A stretch of DNA of 64,000 nt, from the NCBI GenBank assembly GCA_034509425.1, contig JAVTVJ010001355.1, positions 417,525 through 481,524 of the forward strand, given 5' to 3'. The notes under the pieces are model-generated. The model had not been told where the DNA came from, searched no databases, and saw nothing but the letters and a program-made list of their open reading frames with translations. A program made the position numbers and the translations under genes. The stretch's first letter is position 1. The number at the start of each line of letters is the position of its first letter. Positions 1-12,347 of the stretch are shown one piece after another. Source of the DNA: Eopsaltria australis (taxonomy: Eukaryota > Chordata > Aves > Passeriformes > Petroicidae).

Positions 1-363
1 TCCCCCCCCCCCCATCTGCTTGCTTTGCAGTGTTGATTAAGCCTTGGAAATAGTTTCCTCTTACAGGGTTTCACAAATTAGGAAGTAAACAAACAACAAG
101 AGTAACTTTGGTTTGCCTTAGCAATTGGGGGGGTGGAGCTTAGCTTGGGGAAATGCTTTTTATGAGATGTGCTAATCCTGAGCACCATCACTGGAGGGTG
201 GAGGAGGCCTTGGTGAAGAGCACAGGACAGGGGAGCATTTGATGTGTGCCTTTGGTGATGGTTGGTGGAGCTGCAGGCTTGGATGGATGGTGCTGTCCTG
301 GGACTGAGCAACAGCGTGGAGGGAGTGTAAGGGACAGTTGTGAGCTCTGATTATAAATGAGAA

Positions 364-552
364 GTGGAATTTTGGGAGCAATTCTTCACTGAAGGGGCTG
401 CCCAGGGAGGTTTGGAGTCTCCATCCCTGGAGGTGTCCAAGGAACACTTGGATGTGGCACTGAGTGCTCTGGGCTGGGGACGAGGTGGGGATTGGGCACA
501 GCTGGGATTCAATGATCCTGGAAGTCTTTTCCAGCCTCAGTGGTTCTGTAAC
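364..552 (+). mobile_element. CR1 LINE 3' fragment
   Basis: Contains 'ccatccctggaggtgtccaa', then 'ttggatgtggcactgagtgc', and a diverged tail ending 'agtggttctgtaa', in the order of the CR1 3' region. The copy lacks any reverse transcriptase segment. Confidence 0.75.
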
Positions 553-1337
553 CTGATCTTATCCACAGCACCATCAATCCTCTCATGTTCCCTCAACAAA
601 CCTGTTCTGGTGTGTAGTCTAAAAAATGCACGAATCGAGTTAAAGTGAAGAAATAATCTCAGGTCCTGGCAGCTCATGAGTGAGATTTGCAAACCACAGT
701 GTCCTACTGCTATGTGCTATGAGGTCTTGGTCTGGTTTTGGTAGTAATTCCTGTTGCAAAGACAGTGCTGAATGTCCCTGACAGCGTGGCAGCACCAGAA
801 CAGGGCCAGGCACCTGCAGGGCTGGCAGGGTCAGGGTGGATTTTGGGGACCCAGCTCCTGCAGTTCTGTGTGTGTGCCAGAGGGAAGGGAACAGTCCCAG
901 GGTCTGGTCAAATTGGGATGGTGCAGAAATCTGTTCTGGAAGCAGAAGCTCCTTTTGGCTGGTCCTCATCAGATGAGCTGCTTTCTCCTGGTGAGTTGCT
1001 GAAATACACAGTATTCTGTCTGAAGTACTTTCTGCTGAAATGAACTTCTTGTTCAGTGCTGTCAAGCAGGATTAAAGCAGATCCCAGATATCCTGAGCCC
1101 GTGTCTGGTTCCTGCCCTTGAGTTGAAGCCATCAGCAGAGCAGCTGTTGCTTGTTCTGATGAGCTCTCAGTGCAGGTGTAGCTGCTCTTGGCTACCTGGG
1201 CTCGTTTGTGCCTGGGTGGGCAAGGGACCAGTGGCACCTGAGCTGTGCCAGCACTGGTGTGGCATCAGGGCAGTGCCTGTCCCCTGTGCTGGGCACTGCT
1301 GGGGCACCTCCAGTCATGGGGACAGTTCTGGGACCTT

Positions 1338-1760
1338 CAGTGCAAGAAAAACATTGAGGGGCTGGAGCGTGTCCAGAGGTGGGAATTGAGCTGGGGAAGA
1401 GTAAGGAGCACCTCAGGGAGCTGGGAAAGGGCTCAGGGGGGACCTTGTGGCTCTGCACAGTCCCTGACAGGAGGGGGCTCAGGGGAAGTTGGGCTCTGCT
1501 CCCAGGGAACAGGGACAGGAGGAGAGGGAACAGCCTCAGGCTGGGCCAGGGGAGGCTCAGGGTGGACATCAGCAGGAATTTCCTCATGGAAAGGGGGCTC
1601 AGGCCTTGGCAGGGGCTGCCCAGGGGGTTTTGGTGTCCCCATCCCTGGAGGTGTTCAGAGGTTGAGCAGATGTGGCTCCCCCTGACATGGCTGAGTGGTA
1701 CCAGTTGGACTCGATGTCTGGGAGGTTCTTTCCCAGCTTCCCTGATCCTGTGGTTCTGCC
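1338..1760 (+). mobile_element. CR1 LINE fragment, the longest in the left flank
   Basis: About 420 bp that follow the CR1 3' consensus: 'gaggggctggagcgtgtcca', 'caggaggagagggaacagcc', 'ccatccctggaggtgttcag', 'ttggactcgatgtctgggag'. It covers the extreme 3' end of ORF2 and the UTR; it is old and has indels. Confidence 0.8.
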
Positions 1761-2730
1761 TGCTCTGTGGATTGTGGTGATTCCTCAGTGCACAGCAAGC
1801 TCCTCTGCAATATCTGATGTGTCAACGTGCAGAGTGTACTGGGAGTCTTTGAGCCATTATTACCCCATAAATACAAGGCAGTTGTAGTTGTAGGATTGCC
1901 TTAAAGCCAGGAGGAATCTCGGGCTCCCGTGGGAGGTGGGATGAGGGTAGTGGCTCTGTAGTAGCTGGCAGACACGAGCTGCTGGCTCGCCCGTGGGTGA
2001 GTGTGAGGGAAGGTGGCCTCACCAAAGCAGCTTAGGGAGACCAAAGGGTTTAGAGGCAGAAAATCATGTGCTGCTAGAAAGTTATGTAAATGCAACGTCT
2101 CTGTCACAATCAGACCGTGGTGGGAAATCCTGGTTCCTAAAAATCTGCGTTACTGTACGTCCCAAATTGGTTCCTTCTGCTAAGATAGCAACAGAAACTG
2201 GAGGTGCTTGGGTGGCCTGGAGCCTTTTTTTGGTGCTGTTTGTGTGTGACAATGCACAGGGGGAGTCAAAAGCTGGCCAGTTTGATGCAGTGGCTGTGCT
2301 GGGTGGGGACAGGGGCTGCTGTAGGCTGGAAGAGCAGCTCAGAGTCAGGCAGTGCTGCAGGGCCGGATGCTGCCTGTGTCCATGGCTGTTCCAAGTGATT
2401 CCTGTGCTCTTTCGCCGAGCCTCTCCTGGAGGCTGCTGAGGGAGGCAGGGTGCCAAAGCTGCACGAGCTTTGATCTGGCTCGATATTCCTGTCTAATTTC
2501 TGCTCCCCACGGACACTCCAAGAGCACTACAGCAATTATTGCCTGGTTCTGTGTCTTGGCACGGGCGGGCAGTGGCTGGGGATGGAGGCAGATCCTTCTT
2601 TCCAGGGTGCTGCTGTAACTTGTTGGATTGGCAGAGGCATCCAGAGGCTCCTTGCTTGTGCTGTACCTGTTGAGAAAGTGCATTTCCAGCTCTTCAGGGC
2701 AGTTGTGGTTTATGGGATCAGATTTGCTCA

Positions 2731-2891
2731 GAGGAGCTGTGGCTGCTTCATCCCTGGAAGCGTCCAAGGCCAGGCTGGACGGGGCTTGGAGCACCCTGGG
2801 ATAGTGGAAGGCGTCCCTGCCATGGCAGGGGGTGCAGTGAGATATCTTCAAGGTTCTCCCAACCCAAACCATCCTGGGATTCTACTCTGTG
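2731..2891 (+). mobile_element. CR1 LINE 3' fragment
   Basis: Runs from 'gaggagctgtggctgcttca' through 'ccctgccatggcagggggtg' to 'ccaacccaaaccatcctggg'. Confidence 0.8.
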
Positions 2892-3221
2892 AAAAAGATG
2901 AAGATGAAATGGAAACTACAGGAACTGTAATTCGAGCGAGGAAAGCTGCAACATTCAGCTGTGGATTCTGAGCTCAGAGTAGTTTCATTTTCATGCTTGT
3001 GGTTTTGGTTAAGCTTGTCAAAACTTGGATCAGAACTTCCCTAGCAGTGTTGTATGGAGAATAAAATGTCAGTTGATATCTGAGCAAGTTAACCCTCTGG
3101 AGAGAAAATGGAAGTCTGTGTTCTTTGGGGATTGGTGGCTTGTGGCAACGTAACTGCATCTCACGTGCCAGAATGCCAACATGAGGAGTGCTGCAGGAAG
3201 CTGAGTGTTCACATCCCACTG

Positions 3222-3371
3222 CTCATCTTCCCTGGGAGAGTCCAGGGCCAGGTTGGACAGAGTTTGGAGCTCCTTGGGATAGTGGAAGGTGTCCCTGCCC
3301 ATGATAGGGGTGGAATGAGATGATCCTTCAGGTCCCTTTCAAGCCAAACCAGCCTGTGACTCTGTGATCCT
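3222..3371 (+). mobile_element. CR1 LINE 3' fragment
   Basis: Same subfamily pattern: 'gtccagggccaggttggac', 'ggaaggtgtccctgcccatg', then a tail with 'ctgtgactctgtgatcc'. Confidence 0.8.
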
Positions 3372-4204
3372 TTGGCTGCACAGGTGATCAAAGGAGGGGG
3401 AAGAGCTCTGAGAAATTGAAATGCCAGATGTTTCTGGGTTAGGATGTTAGGTAATGCCTCTGCTTTTGGAGTGGTGCTGAGCTGTAAGGGAAGAGGCTTT
3501 GATGATTGAACCCAACGTCACGATGGACACAGTTCATCCTCTCCTCATCCGGTGCATGATATCTGTGGTCAGAAGATGATAATCATTGAGCATGCACATG
3601 GAAGAAATTTCTGATCGTAGCAGGCCGAAAAATGGCTGCTGCCCAAAGGCTGTACTTTGCTTTTTATTTTATGGAATTGTTTAGTAGCAGTTTTGCATGA
3701 AACTCGTATAAACATTGCTTTTGTGCCTTGGCCCATCCTGTCCACTTCTCCAGAAATTCAGAAATCTGCCAAGAAGCTGTGAAGAAGAAAGCTTTGTTTG
3801 CAGTCCAGCTCTGTCCATCTGCATCCCACTCCAAGGAGAAACACATGGCCCCAGATGCAGACACCGACCTCAGCTGGCTGATGGTGCTTGATCTGAAGGG
3901 TTAATTGAAAACTTCTGATTAAAATAACTCTGCAATCCTTGGCTGCTCCTCTCTTAAGTGTTTAGTAGATTCAGATGCTGATGCTCGTGGGTGGTTCAGT
4001 ATTCTGAACCTTTGCCTTCTAGAAAATTACAGCTGGGAGGCCAACAGGTACAAGTCAGCCTGGGAACTGGAGCCTTCATCTGTAAAGGAGCCCGGCCCAT
4101 CAGGGCTTTTCAGCTCAGCACGGCTCAAAGTAGGTCCCCTGGCCACCAGTGGCTCTCCACACGTGCTCATCATGTGCTGGCAGTGGCTCCTCCTCTTGGG
4201 CTGG

Positions 4205-4465
4205 TTATCCCAGGCTCTGAGGGTTTATCCAGAGAGCCGGGAGCCGGCCGAGGTGTCCGCAAGGGACGAGCGGCGAGCGCGCCACGGGAAGGTCCTGCCT
4301 CGGGGACAGCAGCAGCCCTTGGAGCCTGCAGGAGCTGGCCAAGGGGGACAGGAGCCTTGGCTTCACTGCCAGAGGGGACCCGAGCGTGCCGGGGGACGCC
4401 CTGCCAAGCCCAGCCCTGGAGACCGACAGCAGCCCCACCATGGAGGAGAGGGAGCCCCCGCCCAG
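4205..4465 (+). promoter_or_regulatory. GC/CpG-rich block ending in a possible splice donor, candidate ITPR1 5' exon
   Basis: The surroundings are CpG-poor, but about 4230-4310 is dense in CpG. The block ends CCCAG|gtaccg at 4465/4466, a plausible donor. An ATG with a good context (ccaccATGg) lies at 4440. From it, 8 codons plus 2 nt reach the donor, and splicing to 12240 would read MEEREPPPRGNKPE into the ITPR1 start in frame. A possible acceptor (agcctgcag) lies near 4332. It could be a first or second 5' exon, or chance GC-rich sequence. There is no TATA box I trust. Confidence 0.25.
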
Positions 4466-4650
4466 GTACCGGAGAGGGGACGGGGCAGGGGAAGGTGTTG
4501 GGCACTGGGGACAGAGGGAGTGACAAGCTGCAGGGCATGGAGGCTGGTCAGGGGACAGGCAAGGAGTCCACAGTGCTGAATTTAGGGAGTGTTGCATTTT
4601 CTCAGTAGCATGGCAGGTTGATGTGGGAGCGAGGTGCAGGAACCAGCCCC

Positions 4651-4974
4651 TGCTGAGCCCTCAAGAGATACTTGGCCACACAAAGTGACATTGGCACTGT
4701 GCTGTGCTGAGCCCTCAGGAGACACCTGGCCACACAAAGTGACACTGGCACTGTGCTGTGCTGAACCCTCAGGAGATACCTGGCCACACAAAGTGACACT
4801 GGCACTGTGCTGTGCTGAACCCTCAGGAGACACCTGGCCACACAAAGTGACACTGGCACTGTGCTGTGCTGAACCCTCAGGAGATACCCGGCCACACAAA
4901 GTGACACTGGCACTGTGCTGTGCTGAACCCTCAGCAGACACCTGGCCACACAAAGTGACACTGGCACTGTGCTG
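4651..4974. repeat. 54-bp minisatellite, six copies
   Basis: Copies start at 4651, 4705, 4759, 4813, 4867 and 4921 with exact 54-bp spacing and few differences. Each unit contains 'cacaaagtgacactggcact' and 'gtgctgtgctga'. Because 54 is divisible by 3, several frames stay open on both strands, giving artificial repeat ORFs (18-residue period); I do not regard them as genes. Confidence 0.97.
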
Positions 4975-7900
4975 TGCCCTCTTCTTCCCTGGCCATCTTC
5001 GTTCCCTGGCCAAGCTCCAGTGGGTGCAATGAACCAAGCTTGCTCTCTTTGCCCATGACTTTGGTTGTCCTGGTCCTTTTGGCGTGCTCCAGCTCTCTCC
5101 TGATAGAAATGTGCTGGCAAACACTGTGTGCTCACAGGGGCCTCGTCCAGAGGCTGACGTCCAGGCTGCCTCCTCCCAGCAGGGCTGGAGCCAGCAAGGA
5201 TGGACTTCAGGAAGTATCAGCTTCACTAAGTGCTCCTTACTTTTAATGGGATTAAAAAGATGCTGTCGGGTCCTACTTGGTTTGGAACAAAAGAATGATG
5301 GTTTTCCCCTGACAGTGTGTCTCTAATAGATTTTCCTTTTCCAGATGCCTGTCAATAGGACCTGTCAGTCGTGTTTCTTCCCTCAGTCAGGGGCTGCTGT
5401 GTGGGGGATTGCTGTCAGAGCATAACTTCCATGCCTCTGACCTGAATTTGCTGTAACTAGCTTGTCTGGTTGCACTGGGCAAATTAAAAAAGAAAAAAGC
5501 AGGCACCCTTTCTAAGGAGAAAAGGACATTGTGCACGTTTGCTTTCCTGCACTGAGGTTTTATTGAGGTTAAAGTTACCAAAATGAGTTACTTTATCTGT
5601 TTTTGTTGCACGTGTGACATAGTAACTTCTGAATAACTTCGTCACTGATACGATAAAAAAAATCTCTTTATCTGTGGAGTGGCAAATAGCATGAATAGAA
5701 CATAATTAACTTGGCCATCATCTCTCTGTGTGAATTTGCACTCCTCTTCCTACTTATTTTTGGAGGAAGGGGAAGCGTGTGCTTGATTAGATGTGCAGTG
5801 AGGCTGATCTCCCTCCTGGGAGCAGAGGGGGTGGATGGGGATTCGGGAGACCTGGATTCAGATCTGGGCTCCCGGTCTGACCTGCTGCTTTGTCCTTGAG
5901 AAAGTCACGGTGCTGTGCTGCTCCCGCCTTCCCCCTCTCCCCCTGCCTCCATCTTGCCTGCTCAGCCTGGAAATTGGAGGAAAAAAATTGGGAAATCTGC
6001 TGCTTTTTAAGGGAGGAAGGAAAGGGGAGGGAGGAAGAATGACTTGGTGTGAGAAAGTGCATTTCTGCTCCTTAATCTAACGGTTCATCAGCCGCCCATG
6101 TGTGGCAGAGCAGCCTCCTGGATGTGAAAGGTTGCAGCTGAAGGGAAAACAAGATCCTGTGGTAGATAAATGTACTGCACTGATAGGGCTTTTTTCTTTT
6201 TTTAAATGTGTAATCTCTGAAATCTGGAACTCCATGTGCATAAAACGAGCGGGGTTGAAGCCTCCCAGTGCTGTCCCACTGCAGGTGTGTGAGGATCTGG
6301 GTGTTCAGGACACGGCCTGCTCCACATCCCAAAATCCCTCTGTTTGCCTTTCCCTGGCGAGAGCAAAGAGCTCCTTTTTAGATTTGCAAAGTCAGAAGCT
6401 TTGCAGATGACAGAGCTCCGTCCTCAGCCCCAGCACGGTGATTATTCACTGGATGATCTTTTAAATAAAGCACTTCCTCCCTTCCTTGGCTGTTTTAATG
6501 GGATTCTTAGGAATCTTTCTCGGGGAGGAAACCTTCCTTTTTTTACTGAGAAACATCAGGTTTAGGTTTGGATCTTTGAGTTAGCTGCACCTGTGAAAAT
6601 AGATACAGAATGAATGCTCTGTGGGTATTAGCCAAAAAAACCCACGTGAAATCTTGGTTAATCTATGGGGCCGAATTTTCAGCCAAGTAATCTTGTAAAA
6701 TTTGGATTTACCAGGTTATCTAAGCGCTGGATTTTCAGTATAATACAGGGTTTAGTTGTAACTTGCTTGGCCTGATTTACCAATATTAATGACCCGATTC
6801 CATTTAATTCAAACGTAGATTTACCTTGGGAGTTCTCAGATATATTAATTTCAGGATGATTCTGCTCATGCCGTTAAGGAGATCTTTGTGTTTTGCTTCT
6901 TTGTTGTCTCTCTACCCTTAAACTCAGCTCTTGTTTCTGTCAAAAACTGAAACAAAATTAAACTTTCGCTCTGGAGTTTCCTGTCTGCAGTAATGAAGTT
7001 GAAACACTTAAGCGCAGCTCGAGATTCTATTCTTAAACAACCAAGATAGTGAAAATGACTTTGATGAAGTGCTGCTCCAGTTTTGGTACCAGCAGACATA
7101 AAATTCTCAGTGTTTATTGAATTGAGCACTAAAGCACAGTGAAAATCTGCCAGCAGAGACCTGAGTGCATCCTGGGACTGCAGGGCACAGCAAGGAGCTG
7201 GTTTTTTTTCCCCTTTTTTTTCCCCCTCTAAACAAACATGATTAGAAGCATCTTAGGAAGGCACAGTAATTTGTATCCCAGTTGCTGGGAATCAAGGAGT
7301 CGGCAATAAGACGCTTTTGGGCTTGTTTATTTTCCAAATAGGATTTGCAGTGGCAGGGTAAAGAATTAAAATCCCACACGGAGCAGACGTGCGGGACACG
7401 AAATCAGGGAAGCGGCTCTGGATTCTTTGAAAAAGCCTTTTGCAAACGCTGCAGATGAGGAGTGACACAGTGCAGGGGTGCTGTCACAGGCAGTCCCCAC
7501 GAGGAGGGACTTCAAACAGGGCCCTGACTCTGCTCTTCAAGGAAAGCAAACTCCCAGCCCTGCTCTTGAAGCCTGCTTTTTTTTCTGACTTAGAATGGGA
7601 GTGAGATGAGTGATGGGAGAAATTAGCGTGAAATGTTTACAAAGCGCTTGCATTTCCCGTCCTGAGCGTTTCAAAAGGCAGCTGCCTCATTAAGGTATTT
7701 GATATTGAGCAGTCAGTTTGGTTTCTGCAGTGTTTTCACTGTTAATCCTGCTTTAACTGCCGCTATGAAATGTGTTTTTATGGGAGAGAGGATTGCATTT
7801 CAGGGACTGTTTTGAGCTTATCCTGGCTTACTCAAGGCCATTAGGCTGAGTGTGTGCTCTGCTTGTGCCCTAAAATACAACAGGGATTCTGCAGGGCTTC

Positions 7901-8752
7901 TCCTTGCCTTTGGGGACAAACAGTGGTCGAGGGCTTGGACAAACCCTTCCCCTGCATTTCGCAACTGGTTCTGTTCAGTCCTTTCTGCTGCAGGACAAGC
8001 AGCTTGTTTGGAAGGTACACACAAGATGATCTGTAAGGAATAATCAGAACTGAACCCCGGAGTTGTGTCACTCTCTGTTCAGTCACAACATCAAACTCGT
8101 GGTGTTCCAGTGCAGGTTTGTGCTCAGCAGAGCAGGAGGGGAAGGTCCTGAAACTCCTGGGCTGAATGTCAGCTTTTCCTGGGTTTAATTCTCTGCCAGG
8201 ATTTAGCTGCTGCATGTTCAGATCCAGCCCCACAGAGCAAAGCTGTAGAGTGGCAGAGTAACTTGTAGGTGAGTTTCTTGTGAAATTCACATTCAATTCA
8301 GCAGATTTCTAGGTTTGTTTGTTTATTTATTTTTAGTCAATTCCTTAACCAGAAATTTGATTTTGTTTTCCTGTGCTGATGAACTGTATATAAAACATAC
8401 TCAGGCATTAACTTTGATACAGACACGAGGAAATAGTCACACAATTATAAAAATCCAGGCTTTCAGGGCTTAAAAAAAAAAATTCTGTAGAATGCGATCA
8501 TCTCTCAGGAATTTTTTGATGTCTAGGGGCAGATACAGTTAACTTCTCAATGTACAGTCCAGTTTCTTTTGTAGCCTGGCAAGTCCTTCTGCCTGTTAAA
8601 ATTAGAACCTTCAGCATAGTGGGAAAAGAACATTATTTTTACAGCTTGGGTTGCTGCTGTCAACGTTGCTGCCACCTGAGTTAAGCTGCTTGGAGAAACC
8701 TGACTTCATTTTTTGCTGGGTATTGCCACGCTTATCAGTGCTTCATCTTTGA

Positions 8753-8779
8753 TTTTTTTTTTTTTTTTTTTTTTTTTTT
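8753..8779. repeat. T27 homopolymer
   Basis: Uninterrupted run of 27 T. On the minus strand it is a poly-A, but no recognisable retroposon body adjoins it. Confidence 0.95.
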
Positions 8780-10033
8780 ACTGTGAGTTTACCTAGAGGG
8801 AATCTTGTTTTCCTGCAGTGTTTAAGGGGGAGAGGAGGACAGTGCTCCCTGGGTAACATTTTCATGTTTCTGCTGGAACAGAATGAATTTCCTGCAGGAA
8901 TCCCCTCTTGCAAAGCTGTGAGAGTGCCACGAAAACTGGGATTAAGCACAGAATAACTGCAAATGTTCTCTTAGGGCCGTCCCCTCCTCTGGCATAAATC
9001 AGTTGCTCTTGGCACTGGCATATCTAAAATAAATAAATAGTGGGGCAATGGTTGTGTTTGTCTGTGGAGCACAATTGCTTTTATTGAGCTGTGTGATTGT
9101 GCTGTGCCCATGAGAGCCACGGGGAGGGTGTGAAAACCCTGGAATGCTCCTGTCCTGCACTTCCAGGGAGTTCTGCTGGTCATCCAGGGAGATGACCACA
9201 TCTCCTGCCTGTGGTCAGTGCCCTGGGCAGGGAAGTGTCCTCTCCACAGCCAGGGATGCTCTGAGTGACGTGTCCAGGACAAACCCGTTCTCCCTAGTGC
9301 CTGTGGTCTCCCTGTGCTGTGAATTTGGGATAAATGTGCCAAGGCTGACAGATTTTTACTGCCTCCGCTTCTGGCTCGTCCTGCTGAAGAAAAGAATCAA
9401 AAATGACCCCCACAGAGGTCTGGTTTTGGGAGGATTAGTGTGGTTAGCTGTTGTTGACAGCATCTTTTAGAATAGAGTTTTCAACCTGGGAACTTGACTC
9501 CTGAAAACTTTCCAGCTCCACTTTCTGCTGTGCATTTCCCAGTTGTCCAAGGGCAGAAAATGCTCCATTTGAGGTGGCTGATTATTTAATATTTGATGCC
9601 AGTAACTGGAGTGGTTTCCTTAGTCCCTTGTGAGGAGGCTGTAGAAAGCTTTGAAGATAAATCAGTGCAGCAGTGGTTCTGTTCCCTGGTGTGTGGGGAG
9701 GTTTGTGGGGTCACTGAGCCCCTTCTCCATCTGCCAGTCCAGTTCCTTCCTGAGCACTGGCCAAGCTGAGCAGCAGCATTTGTAGGGAGGAATGTCAGGG
9801 GGAATGACTTGGGCTATATTTTTAATATTTTTATTGGTTATTAGAGAATAGATGTAGCCAGTGTTCATTTTGACTGTGGGGAAGCCTTAGGATAAATCAA
9901 TATTTTGTAGGAGTATCATGGTATGGTGGGGTCTTCCTCAATGAGGACAATGCAAGAAAATCAAGGCTGTGTCCTGGAAAGTGATGCTGGAATTTGCTTG
10001 TCCGTCCCTGAGCCTGGTTTTGGTCAATGGTCT

Positions 10034-10212
10034 GAGATTATTTTTAATTAATTAATTTATTTAATAATTTTTTTTAAAAAAATATTTTTATTTTTATTTT
10101 TATTTTTATTTTTATTTTTATTTTTATTTTTATTTTTATTTTTATTTTTATTTTTATTTTTTTTTTTTATTTTTATTTATTTTTTTTTATTTTTTTTTTT
10201 ATTTTTTTTTCC
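10034..10212. repeat. (ATTTTT)n-type simple repeat and AT-rich tract
   Basis: A mixed A/T lead-in is followed by near-perfect 'atttttattttt' units from about 10084 to 10160, then degenerate T/A runs. Such tracts are length-unstable and may be mis-sized in the assembly. Confidence 0.95.
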
Positions 10213-12239
10213 CCAAGAAAAAAAAATCTCTAATGGAAGTCAATAATTTTGACCTTCACATTCCCTTGGGAGCAGCTGTGGTGAACATCTGCCTCTTCCA
10301 AAGGAAAAAGTAATCCCAGAACCTGGAAAGAAAACCTTAATGCCGTTGTAGAAAGGGTTAATTTGGAAGTATCCAAGTTTTTCTGTTGGCTTAGACAGCT
10401 TTTGCTTTGGGCTGTGTTAATTCAGGGCTGAGCTTAATTTTGAGGGGTGAAAAGTTTTGTAGTCTGAAGTTGGGAACAACATCCAAGTGAAGAAATGGGG
10501 AAAGTTGTGTTTCCAGTGCTGCTAATTCAGTCACTCTGCATATTTCTGTGGGTTTCATGGCACGTATCCTAAAATAGGGAGCAGTGTTTTTCTGTCCACT
10601 TATCAAGAAAGAATGGGAACAGGCTGTGGAACGTGCAGTGGCTGGAGGAGTTGGCATTTAACAAACAACCTGCAGCCAAAGGGTTTGGTTTTGTGTGCAC
10701 CCAGATTGGATTCCAGAGGAGCTGAGACCCTTTACCTGCACATCAGCCTGGTTATCTCTTGGTTTTCCTGAATTTAATGTTTTTAATTGTGCCAGTGACA
10801 CAGATCTGCAGGGACAGAATTGATCTGATAGTAATGGAAGTTGTTATTGTTATTCCCAGCAGCACAGACCCTTTGGGAGTGAGAGCTGGTGGGAGCTTTT
10901 TGGAAGAAAAGTGGAACTTTAGGTTTTTATTGGCCTTTCATAGCTGCAAACATCATATTTGAGATCTGTGTGAATTTGTCCTTGTTGAGCTCCAACCTTG
11001 CTTAACAAACCTGATGCTTTTGGAAACAAGATAATGTCCATGGAAAGGAGATATTTATCCCTGTAAAATAAGCAGCAGTTCTGGAATAAGCAGAATTTCC
11101 TGCTGCTCAGTCCTTCTGCTCTTAGACCATTCAGAACCTCTTTGGGTGTGATGGATGCAGAGGCTGGGAGTGTTTTGGGTTCTTTTTCCCTCACCTGGCT
11201 GGGCTCACAGCCTGGAGGAGCCTTGGTGCTCCTGCTGCTGGAAACCTCAAGCACAGGAGCTGTTTGAGCCTTTTGAACTCAGTGATCAAAAAGCAGGGCT
11301 TGGGAAGATCTCCAGGACACCAGTAAATGGGCTTGGGAAAGATGGCTTTAAAAATCTGTCCTGTTGGGTTTTTATCCGGGCTCATGTTGTCTCTTTGTTG
11401 CTGTGACAGATTGAAACTCACTTTTTCTGTATTTATTTAAATGGCAGGCAGGTCCTGTGTCATTTGGACTTGGGGCTTTAGAGAAAATGAAGTTTTTGGT
11501 ACAGTGGAAGTTGGCAGCACTCGGTGTCTGTCTCCTCAGAGTTACATTGAAGCCATCTATTTTAAACCCAGCGTTGAATTATTCCTGATTTCACAGGGAT
11601 TTGGTTTCCTGATGAAGCATTTGACTTCAAAAATCTTAATCTTTATGTTTTTACATGCAGAATCTGTTGCCAGGCATACTGAGTGGGTCTTCACCTCATT
11701 CTAGTTTTGGGCCTGCAGGTGTAAGCAGGAGGCTGCTGGTGCCGCGTCAGAATTTTGATGTGACCAGAAAATGTTTGCATGAATCAGGTCAATATTTTGA
11801 ATTTCTCAGGAGCACCATCCCAGCACAAAGGAGAGCCTCTAAAGGATGCTTAAACCTACCTCTAATTCTGGCAAAGAAATGGGATTTAGACACAAAAATG
11901 CCTTAAGCAGAAGCAGTCCCCTGTCTCTGGTAAGGGATGGGATGGGTTGGTGCAGCTGAAATCCAGCATCCTCTGGGATCCATGCCTGCCTGTGGAACAG
12001 TCCCCCATGGAATGGGATGCCAGGAGCTGCTTGTTGTTCCCTGGCTTATTTTCATTTTTTTATTTTTCTGCCGTGCTTGGTTTCCTTTGATACCTGAAAT
12101 TCCACTGCAAGAACTTACTCTGTTTTTCAACCAAAGAACAATCAAAGGCAGAGGGGTCCCACTGCTGTGACCTCTGGTAGCTGCACCAAGGAATTCTGCC
12201 TGATTAATGCTGTGCTTTGTTCTTTATTCTTCCTTCCAG

Positions 12240-12347
12240 GGGCAATAAGCCAGAGATGACTGACAAGATGTCGAGCTTCCTTCATATTGGAGATATTTGT
12301 TCTCTCTATGCAGAGGGCTCAACAAATGGATTTATTAGCACTTTGGG
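12240..12347 (+). CDS. ITPR1: ITPR1 coding exon 1 (16 nt of 5' UTR, then residues 1-31)
   Basis: The acceptor is 'tccttccag' ending at 12239. The start codon is at 12256 (context ccagagATGa), giving [13 protein letters not shown], which matches the ITPR1 N terminus; mammals have Ser at position 2. A second in-frame Met is at codon 5. The exon ends after STLG with donor gtaaga at 12348 and leaves a 2-nt codon remainder completed by exon 2. The upstream 16 nt contain no stop in the ITPR1 frame. This exon begins the suppressor domain, which lowers IP3 affinity and couples ligand binding to the channel. Confidence 0.96.

Larger units (their letters stand above)
1..12239. other. Upstream flank or 5'-UTR intron of ITPR1, no confirmed exon
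   Basis: I see no recognisable protein family here. It holds four CR1 LINE fragments (364-552, 1338-1760, 2731-2891, 3222-3371), a 54-bp minisatellite (4651-4974), a GC-rich block (about 4205-4465), T-rich low-complexity tracts at 7200-7227 and 8753-8779, and an (ATTTTT)n-type tract (10034-10212). Because the first coding exon starts with an acceptor at 12239, at least one noncoding first exon must lie upstream, either in this stretch or left of the window. Open frames here are short and shift between strands, as expected for noncoding DNA. Confidence 0.7.

Noticed and set aside
4163..4579. Frame starting MLIMCWQWLLLLGWLSQAL, resembling a signal peptide; considered as SUMF1, the usual upstream neighbour of ITPR1
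   Set aside because: SUMF1 would be on the minus strand and neither strand matches its sequence; the rest of the frame is low complexity.
4651..4974. Regular direct repeats that might suggest a CRISPR array
   Set aside because: Head-to-tail units without unique spacers in a vertebrate intron or flank; it is a minisatellite.
4582..5226. 214-codon minus-strand open frame with an 18-residue repeat
   Set aside because: It is a by-product of the 54-bp minisatellite; the opposite strand and another frame are open for the same reason.
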